A DNA stretch of 64,000 bases, from positions 1,178,001 to 1,242,000 of the forward strand of contig NZ_RAPR01000001.1 in assembly GCF_003610235.1 (NCBI RefSeq), read 5' to 3'. Shown in pieces: positions 35,825-44,174 of the stretch (position 1 is the stretch's first letter; each line of letters opens with the position of its first letter). The notes beneath the pieces are model-generated. The model saw only the letters and a list, made by a program, of their open reading frames with translations, made no database searches and was not told where the DNA came from. The position numbers and the translations under genes were made by a program. The stretch comes from Catellatospora citrea. Its GTDB lineage: Bacteria > Actinomycetota > Actinomycetes > Mycobacteriales > Micromonosporaceae.

Positions 35825-36238
35825 GTGCGCACCGACATCACCGACCGCGCCGACGTCACCGGGGTCGTGACCGACTTCTACACCCGGGTGTACGCCGACG
35901 ACCTGCTCGGCCCGATCTTCATCGACATCGCCCGCATGGACCTCCCGGCACACCTGCCGATCATGACCGACTTCTGGGAGACGGTGCTGCTGCGCACGGG
36001 CAGCTACCGCCGCAACGCCCTGCAGGTGCACTTCGACCTCAACCGGCTGGTGCGGCTGGAGCAGGTCCACTTCTCCCGCTGGCTGCTGCTGTGGCGGGCG
36101 ACCGTCGACGACCGCCACGCGGGTCCCGTCGCCGAGTTGGCGAAGACGCAGGCCGGCCGGATCGCCGGGTCGATCGGGCGGCGCCTGGCCGGGGCGACCG
36201 GCAGCGAGCACGTCACCATCTCCACCGTCAGACCGTGA
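35825..36238 (+). CDS. Group III truncated hemoglobin
   Basis: A 137-residue globin. The family pattern is present: FYTRVYADDLLGPIF at the B helix (Tyr B10 and Phe/His CD1 region), FWETVLLRTGSYRRNALQVH with the proximal-side His near residue 66, and a second His region LEQVHFSRWLLLW. The start GTG is preceded by GGAGG 6 bases upstream. Truncated globins of this group handle O2, NO or sulfide. Its divergence from a regulator with a possible Fe-S cluster strengthens a nitrosative or oxygen-stress role (inference). Confidence 0.88.
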   Translation: MRTDITDRADVTGVVTDFYTRVYADDLLGPIFIDIARMDLPAHLPIMTDFWETVLLRTGSYRRNALQVHFDLNRLVRLEQVHFSRWLLLWRATVDDRHAGPVAELAKTQAGRIAGSIGRRLAGATGSEHVTISTVRP

Positions 36239-36304
36239 CCTGCGTTCGCGGTGGCGAACGCCCATACTGGACGGCGTCGGCACGACGGACCGGTGAGGGG
36301 GCCC

Positions 36305-36739
36305 ATGTCGGGTTCGAAGACGATCACCGTGGGCCTGCTCGCACTGGCCCTGGCGGCCGGCACCACCGCGTGCTCACCCGCGATCAGCGCACCGGAGCCG
36401 ACCGCGTACCAGGTGTCGGTGGATCTGTTCTCCGGTCGGGAGAACCCCGAGACTGCGCTGAGCACCCCCGTTGCCGAGCGGATCCACCAGGACCTGGACA
36501 GCCGGGCCGCCGAGTTCCAGGACGCGCCCGAGCCGGCCGCCCCGCTCGGCTTCCGCGGGTTCGTCGTCACGCCGGGCAGCGGTCCTCACCCCGTGCTCCG
36601 CGTCACCCCCGACACGGTGTACGCGGTCCGCGACGGCGGTCACCGCAAGCTCGCCGACCCGACGGGCACGTTCTACCGGGCCATCCTGGACGACATCCGG
36701 CCCCGGCTGCCCCGGGACGTCGTCGACGCTCTCCCGTGA
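36305..36739 (+). CDS. Small exported lipoprotein
   Basis: A 144-residue protein with a short signal peptide and lipobox-like LAAGTTAC at residues about 18-25, then a polar mature domain with no recognised fold. The ATG at 36305 is chosen because the hydrophobic core begins right after it; a longer frame from 36251 would bury the signal peptide. No Shine-Dalgarno is clear. Function unknown. Confidence 0.68.
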   Translation: MSGSKTITVGLLALALAAGTTACSPAISAPEPTAYQVSVDLFSGRENPETALSTPVAERIHQDLDSRAAEFQDAPEPAAPLGFRGFVVTPGSGPHPVLRVTPDTVYAVRDGGHRKLADPTGTFYRAILDDIRPRLPRDVVDALP

Positions 36740-36908
36740 GCGGGCCTTGACAATGCCACGGTGGGTTCGGCTAGCCTCGATCCAGCGCGTTCGGGTACGC
36801 GCCGAGACTCGCCGGAAGGCTCGAAGCCACCCCGCCTGACATCAGGTTGGGCGACGCTTGTCGACGCTCTCATCCGCCTGTGCGAGTCCGGGCGTGGAGG
36901 GTGCCCCG

Positions 36909-38084
36909 ATGAAGACTCTGCCCGACAACCCCGACCTCGACCACCTGCGCCGGCAGGCCAAAGACCTGCTCGCCGGGCTGCGCGACGGCAATCCGCGGGC
37001 TGCGCTGGCCGACGCGCAGGCATCGCTGGCCGAGCAGTACGGGTTCCGCACCTGGGCCGATCTCAAGGCCGAGGTCGACCACCGGCGCGGGCAGGCCGAC
37101 GTCGCCGATCCCGCGCTGGCCAGGCAGCTCGCGGCCCGGTTCGGCCTGGGCGAGGTGACCGGCCCGATGCGCTCGGTGTCGCGGCCCGACGAGATGGGCC
37201 GGCGCTGGGCGCTGGAGACCGATCGCGGTCGGTGGGCGCCGCGCACCGTCGACGACGTGTTCCCGGTGACCGACGGCGAGGAGAACACCCGGTTCCAGGA
37301 GGCCGCGGCACGGGCGGGCGTGACGTTGCCCGCGCCGGTCCGCAGCGTCTCCGGCGCCGCGGTCGAGCTGGTCGAGGGCAGCCTGTGGCGCGTCTACGAG
37401 TGGCGGCACTCCGGGCCGCCGCTGGCCGCGCCGGTCAGCGCGCAGATCACCCGGATGGTCGGCGACACGCTCGCCGTCATCCACGGCCTGCGTTTCCCCG
37501 CGAGCGGTCTCTGCCCATGGAGTTCGGTGCGGCTGTGGACCGGTAGCTGGGCGGAACTCGCCGATGTCGTCGCAGCGAAGGGCCTCGACTGGGCTCCGGC
37601 GCTGGTCGCGGCGGTGCCCGTGCTGTCCGGACTGGAGACGGTCGGGCAGGGGGCGGCGGTGCCGGAGCCGGTGCAGTGCCACAACAACGTCAGCCCCGGC
37701 AACGTACGGCTCGGGACGGGCGGGAGCCTCATCCTCACCGGGTGGGAGCACGCGGCCGGGCTGCCGCCGGCCTGGGAGCTGTCCGCGGCGCTGGCCTCCT
37801 GGACGGTCGACCCGAACGGCGGTGTCAACGCCGCCGGCGCCCGTGCCCTGCTGGCGGGGTATCGCGCACGGGCCGGTGCGCTGCCGCCGCTGAGTCTCGA
37901 CACGTTCCGCGGCGCGGCGACGGGCCTGCTGAACTACGTCGCCGGGCAGGTCGACGTGGCGCTGAGCGCGCACGGCGAGCAGGACGTGCGGTATGCCGAC
38001 CGCAACATGCGGCACCTGCTGACCCACCTGCCGTCCCGCACGACGTACCGGCAGGTCCTCGACGCCGCCCTCGCCGACGCGTGA
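36909..38084 (+). CDS. APH-fold protein that has lost catalytic aspartates (pseudokinase-like)
   Basis: A 391-residue protein with GGAGG upstream of the ATG. Residues about 1-60 are a helical domain (LPDNPDLDHLRRQAKDLLAG...EQYGFRTWADLKAEVD) that often precedes ankyrin or other repeats in actinobacteria. The rest has an aminoglycoside-phosphotransferase-like fold, but the catalytic loop is HNNVSPGNV rather than HxDxxxxN and the following metal site reads ILTGWEHA rather than (I/L)DW. Both catalytic and Mg2+ Asp are replaced (Asn and Gly). It is therefore probably a non-catalytic binding protein. Known APH/choline-kinase homologues need both residues. Confidence 0.75.
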   Translation: MKTLPDNPDLDHLRRQAKDLLAGLRDGNPRAALADAQASLAEQYGFRTWADLKAEVDHRRGQADVADPALARQLAARFGLGEVTGPMRSVSRPDEMGRRWALETDRGRWAPRTVDDVFPVTDGEENTRFQEAAARAGVTLPAPVRSVSGAAVELVEGSLWRVYEWRHSGPPLAAPVSAQITRMVGDTLAVIHGLRFPASGLCPWSSVRLWTGSWAELADVVAAKGLDWAPALVAAVPVLSGLETVGQGAAVPEPVQCHNNVSPGNVRLGTGGSLILTGWEHAAGLPPAWELSAALASWTVDPNGGVNAAGARALLAGYRARAGALPPLSLDTFRGAATGLLNYVAGQVDVALSAHGEQDVRYADRNMRHLLTHLPSRTTYRQVLDAALADA

Positions 38085-38128
38085 GCGCGTCGCCGGCCTG
38101 ACCGCAGCTCCCCGCGGCACAGGTGTTG

Positions 38129-38174
38129 GGAAGGGCACCTTCTACATCGGAAACCGATAAGAAGGTGCCCTTCC
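38129..38174. repeat. Intergenic palindromic repeat family A (copy 2)
   Basis: A 22-base arm (38129-38150), a 3-base loop and a 21-base arm (38154-38174) pair with one small internal bulge. The outer GGAAGGGCACCTTCT is identical in sequence to the arm of the 31686-31737 palindrome; the centre differs completely. It lies between convergent genes and ends 5 bases before the ABC permease stop, so a terminator role is likely. Confidence 0.88.
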
Positions 38175-38178
38175 TTCT

Positions 38179-38934
38179 TCAGGAGCCGAGGCGGCGGTGG
38201 CGGTGGACGGAGAGGGGGAGGAAGATCGCGGTGAGCAGGAGCGGCCAGAGCACGGCCAGCAGCATGGCGTGGTCGGGGACCAGGCCGGGGTTGCCGAACA
38301 GGTCGCGGGAGGCGGCCGCGGTGGCCGACAGCGGGTTCCACTGGGCGATCGCGCCCAGCCAGGACGGCATGGTCGCCGGGTCGACGAAGACGCCGGACAG
38401 GAAACCCACCGGCCAGACCAGGATCTGGACCATCGTCACCGACTCCGGCCCCTTCACGACCAGGCCGAGGAAGATGCCGACCCACAGCAGTGCGAAGCGC
38501 AGCAGCAGGAGCAGACCGAACGCGGCGAGCGCCCGGCCCAGGCCCTCGTGCCATCGCCAGCCGAGCGCCGCGGCCGCACCGACCAGCACGACCAGGCCGA
38601 CCGCCGAGTTCATCAGGTCGGCGAGGCAGCGTCCGAGCACGACCGACGCCGAGTTGATCGGCAGCGACCGGAAGCGGTCGGTGACCCCCTTGGCGGCGTC
38701 CGTGGACACCGCGGTCATGGTCGACTCCACGCCGAAGAACATGGTGAGGGCGAACATGCCCGGCATCAGGTAGTCGAAGTAGTCCTCCCCGATCGCCCCG
38801 CCGAACAGCCCGCCGAACATCAGCGCGATCATCACGGTGAACAGCCAGTTGACGATCACCCCGGCGGGCTGCTGCCGCCAGTGCGTGAGCTCCCGCCGCG
38901 CGAGCACCCACGTCTCCCCCAGCACGGCCGTCAT
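38179..38934 (-). CDS. ABC-2 type permease, DrrB-like
   Basis: A 251-residue membrane protein with six helices, starting TWVLARRELTHWRQQPAGVI, typical of DrrB-type permeases that export antibiotics or lipids. The conserved amphipathic loop RFRSLPINSASVVLGRCLAD is present. Its ATG overlaps the stop of the ATPase gene (4 bases). The gene end is immediately followed by repeat family A copy 2. Confidence 0.9.
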   Translation of the reverse strand: MTAVLGETWVLARRELTHWRQQPAGVIVNWLFTVMIALMFGGLFGGAIGEDYFDYLMPGMFALTMFFGVESTMTAVSTDAAKGVTDRFRSLPINSASVVLGRCLADLMNSAVGLVVLVGAAAALGWRWHEGLGRALAAFGLLLLLRFALLWVGIFLGLVVKGPESVTMVQILVWPVGFLSGVFVDPATMPSWLGAIAQWNPLSATAAASRDLFGNPGLVPDHAMLLAVLWPLLLTAIFLPLSVHRHRRLGS

Positions 38935-39893
38935 GCCGCCACCTCCTGCTTGTCACCCTGCTTGCGGTGAAGGTCGAGGAACACCTCGTCGAGCGTCGGC
39001 CGGCGCAGGTTGACCTCGACCGGTTCGACTCCCTCGGCGGCCAGCGCCGTGCTGATGGCGATCAGCGCCTTGGTGCGCTGCCGCACCGGCACGCTGATCC
39101 GGTGCTCCTCGGCGCGCGGCTCGCCGTCGGCGTGCGCCGCCACCGCGGGCAGGACCCGGCGCGCCTGCTCGGCGTCGGCGAACGCCAGGTCGATCCAGTC
39201 GTCGCCGATGGTGGCCTTGAGCTCGTCGGGGGTGCCCTCGCTGACGACCCGGCCGTGCCACAGCATGGCTATCCGGTGCGCCAGCTGGTCGGCCTCCTCC
39301 AGGTACTGCGTGGTCAGCAGGATGGTGGTGCCGCCCGCGACCAGCTCACGCAGCGCGGACCACACCTCCTGGCGGCCCTGCGGGTCCAGCCCGGTGGTCG
39401 GCTCGTCCACGAACAGCACCTCGGGTGAGACGATCAGGCTGGCCGCGAGGTCGAGCCGCCGGCGCATGCCACCGGAGTACTTCGCGACCGGCTTGCCGCC
39501 GGATTCGGCCAGGCCGAACCGCTGCAACAGCTCGTCGGCGCGGGTCGCGGCGCGGGCCCGGCCGAGGTGGTTGAGGCGGCCGAACAGGACCAGGTTCTGC
39601 CGGCCGCTGAGGATCTCGTCAACCGCGGCGTACTGCCCGACCAGGCCGATGCGCTGCCGCACCCGGGCCGCGTCGGTGCTCACGTCGTGCCCGGCCACGA
39701 CCGCGCGCCCCGCGTCTAGGCGCATCAGCGTGGCCAGGATGCGCACGGCGGTGGTCTTGCCGGCCCCGTTCGGGCCGAGCATTCCGTACACCATGCCCCT
39801 GGGCACTTCGAGATCGAATCCATTCAGTGCCGGGGTCTGCGCTCCTCGATAGGTCTTGCGGATCCCGTCCGCCGATATCGCCGACTCTGCCAT
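38931..39893 (-). CDS. ABC ATPase, DrrA-like
   Basis: A 320-residue ATP-binding subunit. Walker A GPNGAGKTT, Q-loop LVGQYAAVDE, signature YSGGMRRR and Walker B VLFVDEPTTGLD, followed by the C-terminal domain typical of DrrA proteins (VNLRRPTLDEVFLDLH). GGGAGGAG lies 6 bases upstream of the ATG at 39893. It forms a two-gene operon with the permease. The 29-bp palindrome at 39916-39944 lies just upstream and should control it. Confidence 0.92.
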   Translation of the reverse strand: MAESAISADGIRKTYRGAQTPALNGFDLEVPRGMVYGMLGPNGAGKTTAVRILATLMRLDAGRAVVAGHDVSTDAARVRQRIGLVGQYAAVDEILSGRQNLVLFGRLNHLGRARAATRADELLQRFGLAESGGKPVAKYSGGMRRRLDLAASLIVSPEVLFVDEPTTGLDPQGRQEVWSALRELVAGGTTILLTTQYLEEADQLAHRIAMLWHGRVVSEGTPDELKATIGDDWIDLAFADAEQARRVLPAVAAHADGEPRAEEHRISVPVRQRTKALIAISTALAAEGVEPVEVNLRRPTLDEVFLDLHRKQGDKQEVAA

Positions 39894-39915
39894 GTGCAGG
39901 CTCCTCCCGCTCGTC

Positions 39916-39944
39916 GGCGTACACCGTACCGTACGGCGTACGCC
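39916..39944. promoter_or_regulatory. 29-bp near-perfect palindrome upstream of the DrrAB-like pair
   Basis: Composed of nested GTAC units: GGCGTAC, CCGTAC, GTACGG and GTACGCC, symmetric about 39930 with only two non-pairing positions and the centre. Operators of this GTAC-rich kind are typical of TetR repressors of drug transporters. No TetR gene lies next to it, so the repressor is encoded elsewhere. Confidence 0.7.
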
Positions 39945-40051
39945 GTTGTCGAGCGAGCGGAGTTCCACGGCCGCGTCTCAGGTCAGGCTCAGGGTGGAGA
40001 CCAGGGTTGACACCTGATCTGCCGGTCGCGGCAGGGGTCTAGGTTGGCGGC

Positions 40052-40984
40052 GTGGCCCTCATCGCGACCCAGTCGCTGACCAAGACATATCCGGGCGGGG
40101 TGACCGCCCTGTCCGACCTGACCCTGTCCGTCGAGCCGGGCATCATCGGCCTGGTCGGCGCCAACGGCGCCGGCAAGTCCACGATGATAAAAACCCTGCT
40201 GGGGCTGCTGGCGCCGACCAGCGGCCGGGTGGAGGTGCTCGGCCTCGACCCGACCACCGCGGGCGAGCAGGTGCGCGCCCGCGTCGGCTACATGCCCGAG
40301 CACGACTGCCTGCCGCCGGACATGATCGCGGCGGAGTTCGTCACGCACATGGGCCGGATGACCGGCCTGCCGCGCACCGTCGCCCGCGAGCGCGCCTCCG
40401 AGGCACTGCGCCACGTCGGGCTGTACGAGGAGCGCTACCGCCAGATCGGCGGCTACTCCACCGGCATGAAGCAGCGCGTCAAGCTGGCCCAGGCCCTGGT
40501 GCACGACCCGGACCTGCTGCTGCTCGACGAGCCCACCAACGGCCTGGACCCGGCCGGACGCGACGCGATGCTGACGCTGATCCACCGCATCGGCACCGAG
40601 TTCGGCATCTCCGTGGTGGTCTGCTCGCACCTGCTCGGCGAGATCGAGCGGATCTGCGACTCGCTGATCGCGATCGAGGGTGGGCGGCTGCTGCGCGCCG
40701 ACCGGATCGACGCGATGACCACGGGCACCGACGTGCTGGCCATCGAGGTCGCCGAGGGCACCGCGGAGCTGTCGGCGGCGCTGACCCAGCGGGGGCTGAC
40801 CGCCACCGCGGAGGGCCGGATGCTGCTGGTGCCGCTGGCCGACGAGTCCACCTACGACCTGGTCCTGCGTACCGTCGCGGAACTGGACCTGCCGCTGCAC
40901 CGTCTCGACCAGCGCCGCCACCGGGTGGCCGAGCTGTTCTCCACCGCCACCCCGACCCCGTCCCTGGAGGTGAGCCATGTCTGA
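40052..40984 (+). CDS. ABC-2 transporter ATPase 1
   Basis: A 310-residue ATPase. Walker A GANGAGKST, signature YSTGMKQRVK (Thr replaces the usual Gly), Walker B LLLLDEPTNGLD and switch His CSHLLGE. A TAGGTT hexamer ends 6 bases before the GTG at 40052, so the transcript may be leaderless. It overlaps the following permease by 8 bases, and with the next three genes forms two ATPase-permease pairs in one operon. The substrate is unknown. Confidence 0.9.
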   Translation: MALIATQSLTKTYPGGVTALSDLTLSVEPGIIGLVGANGAGKSTMIKTLLGLLAPTSGRVEVLGLDPTTAGEQVRARVGYMPEHDCLPPDMIAAEFVTHMGRMTGLPRTVARERASEALRHVGLYEERYRQIGGYSTGMKQRVKLAQALVHDPDLLLLDEPTNGLDPAGRDAMLTLIHRIGTEFGISVVVCSHLLGEIERICDSLIAIEGGRLLRADRIDAMTTGTDVLAIEVAEGTAELSAALTQRGLTATAEGRMLLVPLADESTYDLVLRTVAELDLPLHRLDQRRHRVAELFSTATPTPSLEVSHV

Positions 40985-41828
40985 CCAGAGCGTCATCCAC
41001 GACATCGGCTACCAGCGCTACACCGGCACCCGGCTGGGCCGCGGCTACGCCGCCCGCTCACTGTTCGAGCACGGCCTGCGCATCGCGTTCGGGCTCGGCC
41101 GCAGCGCCAAGGCCAAGATCTTTCCGTGGATCGTGATCGGCATGGTCTGCGCGCTGGCCGTCATCGTGGTCGCGATCAAAGCGCAGACCGGGGAGATGGT
41201 GCTGAGCTACCAGCAGCTGCCGTCGACGATCAGCGTGGTGGCCATGGTGTTCCTCGCCGTCGTCGCGCCGGAGCTGGTCTCCCGGGACCTGCGCAACCAG
41301 ACCCTGCCGCTGTACTTCTCACGCCCGATCCGGCGCTCGGACTACGCCCTGGCCAAGCTCGCCGCGCTGGTCGTGGCCGTGTGGCTGCTGCTGGCCGGGC
41401 CGCAGACGCTGATCTTCCTGGGTTCGGCGTTCACCGCCGCGGACGCGTCCGGCATCGCGGCCGAGGCGCGGGGCCTGCTCGGCGGCTGGGTCGTCTCCGC
41501 CCTGTACGCGCTGATCTTCAGCAGCCTCGCGGTGCTGATCGCCTCGATCGCCAGCCGCCGCGCGTTCGCGGCAGGCGCGATCGTGGTCGTCTTCATGGTC
41601 ACCTCGCCCGTCGTGGGTCTGCTGATGGCGCTCGGCGGCGACGGGCCGATGGCCCAGATCGCGCCGATGTTCAGCCCGTTCCTGCTGCCCGAGGGCGTGC
41701 GCCAGTGGCTGTACGGCACCTCGTTCGAGGTCGGCCCGTACGGGCCGGTGTACGGCCTGGTGACGTTGCTGCTCGTGGCCGGCTGCACCTCGCTGCTCGT
41801 GCTGCGCTACCGGAAGGTTTCCCTGTGA
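40977..41828 (+). CDS. ABC-2 transporter permease 1
   Basis: A 283-residue membrane protein with a polar N-terminus (IGYQRYTGTRLGRGYAARSLFEHG), six hydrophobic segments and the loop SRDLRNQTLPLYFSRPIRRSDYALAK, typical of ABC-2 permeases of actinobacteria. The ATG lies inside the preceding ATPase gene. A 55-base spacer follows; CCCTGTGAGCG recurs at both its ends, suggesting a small duplication. Confidence 0.9.
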   Translation: MSDQSVIHDIGYQRYTGTRLGRGYAARSLFEHGLRIAFGLGRSAKAKIFPWIVIGMVCALAVIVVAIKAQTGEMVLSYQQLPSTISVVAMVFLAVVAPELVSRDLRNQTLPLYFSRPIRRSDYALAKLAALVVAVWLLLAGPQTLIFLGSAFTAADASGIAAEARGLLGGWVVSALYALIFSSLAVLIASIASRRAFAAGAIVVVFMVTSPVVGLLMALGGDGPMAQIAPMFSPFLLPEGVRQWLYGTSFEVGPYGPVYGLVTLLLVAGCTSLLVLRYRKVSL

Positions 41829-41883
41829 GCGCGAGGAGCGCAACGAAGTGGAGCACCGCAAGCCGCGAACGAAAGGCAGCCCT

Positions 41884-42795
41884 GTGAGCGACCTCGACCT
41901 GCGCGGGGTTTCCCGCTGGTACGGCAACGTCGTCGCCGTCAACGACGTGACGATGACCCTCGGGCCGGGCGTGACCGGCCTGCTCGGCCCGAACGGCGCG
42001 GGCAAGACGACCCTGCTGCACATGATGGCGGGCTTCCTCGCCCCGTCCCGCGGCGAGGTGCTGATCGACGGCGACGCCACCTGGCGCAACCCCGCGATCT
42101 ACCGCAAGCTCGGCCTGGTCAACGAGCGCGAGGCGGTGTACGGCTTCCTGTCCGGCAAGGAGTTCGTCCGGGCCAGCGCGAAGCTGCACGGGCTGCCCGA
42201 CGCCGACGCGGCGACCCGGCGCGCGATCGAGCTGGTCGAGATGACCGACGCGCAGGACCGCCGGATGGACACCTACTCCAAGGGCATGCGCCAGCGGATG
42301 CGGGTGGCCGCGGCGCTGGTGCACGACCCGGCGGTGCTGCTGCTCGACGAGCCGTTCAACGGCATGGACCCGCGCCAGCGCATGCACATGATGGACCTGC
42401 TGCACCGGCTCGGCGCGCAGGGCCGCACGGTGCTGTTCAGCTCGCACATCCTGGAGGAGGTCGAGCAGGTCTCCGGCACCGTGCAGGTGATCGTCGCGGG
42501 CCGGCTGGCCGCCTCGGGCGACTACCGGACCATCCGGCGCCTGATGACGCACCGCCCGCACGTGTTCGCGATCCGCTCCAGCGACGACCGGCGGCTCGCC
42601 GTCGCGCTGATGGCCTCGGACTCGGTGGCCGGCGTGACGCTGGGCAAGGACGGCCTGACCGTGCACGCCGGCGACTACGGCACGTTCACCCGGGCGCTGC
42701 CGCGCATCGCCCTGGACGAGGGGGTTCGGGTGCGCCAGCTCATCCCCTCGGACGAGTCGCTGGAAAGCGTCTTCTCCTACCTGGTCTCGGCATAG
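41884..42795 (+). CDS. ABC-2 transporter ATPase 2
   Basis: A 303-residue ATPase with Walker A GPNGAGKTT, signature YSKGMRQRMR (degenerate, Lys for Gly), Walker B LLLLDEPFNGMD and switch His FSSHILEE. The GTG at 41884 follows an AAAGG site; an in-frame ATG 36 bases upstream would add a residue run from the duplicated spacer, so it is not used. Pairs with the permease that follows 11 bases downstream. Confidence 0.88.
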   Translation: MSDLDLRGVSRWYGNVVAVNDVTMTLGPGVTGLLGPNGAGKTTLLHMMAGFLAPSRGEVLIDGDATWRNPAIYRKLGLVNEREAVYGFLSGKEFVRASAKLHGLPDADAATRRAIELVEMTDAQDRRMDTYSKGMRQRMRVAAALVHDPAVLLLDEPFNGMDPRQRMHMMDLLHRLGAQGRTVLFSSHILEEVEQVSGTVQVIVAGRLAASGDYRTIRRLMTHRPHVFAIRSSDDRRLAVALMASDSVAGVTLGKDGLTVHAGDYGTFTRALPRIALDEGVRVRQLIPSDESLESVFSYLVSA

Positions 42796-42806
42796 GGAGC
42801 ACCGCG

Positions 42807-43520
42807 ATGAACATGACCATTGCCTGGATCACCGCCCGCGGCCTGCTCGGCCGCCGCCGGTCCTGGCTGCTGCTCCCCATGCCGCTCATCCTGATCGGCG
42901 TCACCGCGGTCGGGCTGGGCTTCGACGCCCCGGCCGCAGACCTCATCGACGGTGTCCTGATCGGCCTCGGCGTCGCCGTGATCCTGCCGCTGGTGTCGCT
43001 CATCGTCGGCACCGGCGTGCTCGGCTCGGAGATCGACGACGGCACCGTGGTGCACATCCTCACCAAGCCCATCCCGCGCAGCCGGATCATCCTGGCCAAG
43101 CTGGTGGTGGCCGCGACGGTGAGCGCGGTGACGATCGCGGTGCCGATGTTCGTCGCGGCCACCATGATCGGCGGCGCCGAGCTGGGGCTCGGGTTCGCGT
43201 TGGCCTGCGTGGCCGGTGCGATCGCGTACAGCGCGCTGTTCCTGGCGCTGAGCGTGGTGACCCGGCGGCCGGTGCTGGTCGGCCTGCTCTACGTGGTGAT
43301 CTGGGAGGGCCTGCTGAGCAACCTGGTGGCGGGCACCCGCACCGTGTCGGTGCAGCACTTCGTCATCAAGTTCGCCGCCGAGCTGTCCGGGTCGCAGCTG
43401 TTCACGACCACGGTCTCGACGGCCGTCGCGGCCGTCATGACGGTCGTCTTCACGGTGCTGGGCACCTGGCTGGCCACGCAGCGGCTGCGCTCGTTCTCGG
43501 TCGCGGGCGAGACCAGCTGA
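42807..43520 (+). CDS. ABC-2 transporter permease 2
   Basis: A 237-residue membrane protein with six helices; the loop DDGTVVHILTKPIPRSRIILAKL is the ABC-2 hallmark. GGGAG precedes the ATG. It is the last gene of the four-gene ABC-2 operon, followed by a strong terminator at 43529-43572. Confidence 0.9.
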   Translation: MNMTIAWITARGLLGRRRSWLLLPMPLILIGVTAVGLGFDAPAADLIDGVLIGLGVAVILPLVSLIVGTGVLGSEIDDGTVVHILTKPIPRSRIILAKLVVAATVSAVTIAVPMFVAATMIGGAELGLGFALACVAGAIAYSALFLALSVVTRRPVLVGLLYVVIWEGLLSNLVAGTRTVSVQHFVIKFAAELSGSQLFTTTVSTAVAAVMTVVFTVLGTWLATQRLRSFSVAGETS

Positions 43521-43528
43521 CCTGGTGA

Positions 43529-43572
43529 CGACACAGGCCGACCAGGCGAGTGCGTCTGGTCGGCCTGTGTCG
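43529..43572. terminator. Bidirectional terminator, 17-bp perfect stem
   Basis: Arms 43529-43545 and 43556-43572 are perfectly complementary around a 10-base loop. It sits between the ABC permease stop and the end of the convergent glyoxalase-fold gene. Confidence 0.88.
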
Positions 43573-43596
43573 TTGCGGGACGCCGCACAGGCGGGT

Positions 43597-44004
43597 TCAG
43601 GAGCCCGCGATGTTGACCATCCAGTTGACGCCGAAGCGGTCCTTCAGGGCGCCGAACTCGTCGCCCCACATCTGCTTCTCCAGCGGCACGCCGACGGTGC
43701 CGCCCTCGGACAGCTTCTCCCAGTAGCCGCGCAGCCTGTCGCCGTCGTCGCCGCTGAGGCTGACCGTGATGTTGTCGCCGGGGTGGTAGGCCATGCCGGG
43801 CGGGGTGTCCGAGGCCATCAGGGTGTAGCCGGCGTCGGACTCCAGCTGCGCGTGCATGATCTGGTCGGCGTACGGCGCGTCCTTGTCGCCGAACTCGCCG
43901 AACGTGCTCATCGTCAGGTTGCCGCCGAGAATGCCCTGGTAGAACTCCATCGCCTCACGGGCGTTGCCGTTGAAGCTGATGTACGGGTTGAGTCGGGAAG
44001 CCAT
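43597..44004 (-). CDS. VOC/PhnB-like glyoxalase-fold protein
   Basis: A 135-residue protein of the PhnB-like subgroup: it starts LNPYISFNGNAREAMEFYQ, contains IMHAQLESDAGYTLMASD and ends DRFGVNWMVNI, the family signature. Members are mostly of unknown function and include bleomycin-resistance-like folds. A Shine-Dalgarno AAGGAGG precedes the ATG. Confidence 0.9.
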   Translation of the reverse strand: MASRLNPYISFNGNAREAMEFYQGILGGNLTMSTFGEFGDKDAPYADQIMHAQLESDAGYTLMASDTPPGMAYHPGDNITVSLSGDDGDRLRGYWEKLSEGGTVGVPLEKQMWGDEFGALKDRFGVNWMVNIAGS

Positions 44005-44123
44005 TCGAATCCTCCTTGATCGTCATGGTTCGCGTGGGTCGCGCCCGGTCCACGCTGCATCCTCGCAGAACGGTCGGACATGACGACATGACACGACGGA
44101 GTGACGGCCGCCCGTAATCCGTG

Positions 44124-44156
44124 GTTCAACGGTCCAACGGATCACGTTCATCATCG
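44124..44156 (+). promoter_or_regulatory. Candidate PHO box upstream of phoD
   Basis: GTTCAACGGTC (44124-44134) and GTTCATCATCG (44146-44156) are similar 11-base units spaced 22 bases apart, with a weaker unit (CAACGGATCAC) between them. Actinobacterial PhoP binds 11-base direct repeats near GTTCACC. The position, just upstream of a PhoD gene, supports the call. Confidence 0.5.
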
Positions 44157-44174
44157 TCCGTGAATGTCCGGCGC

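Noticed and set aside
41829..41883. Spacer between permease 1 and ATPase 2 as part of the ATPase gene (ATG at 41848)
   Set aside because: The added residues are charged and derive from a duplicated sequence (CCCTGTGAGCG at both ends); the GTG at 41884 has a better upstream site.
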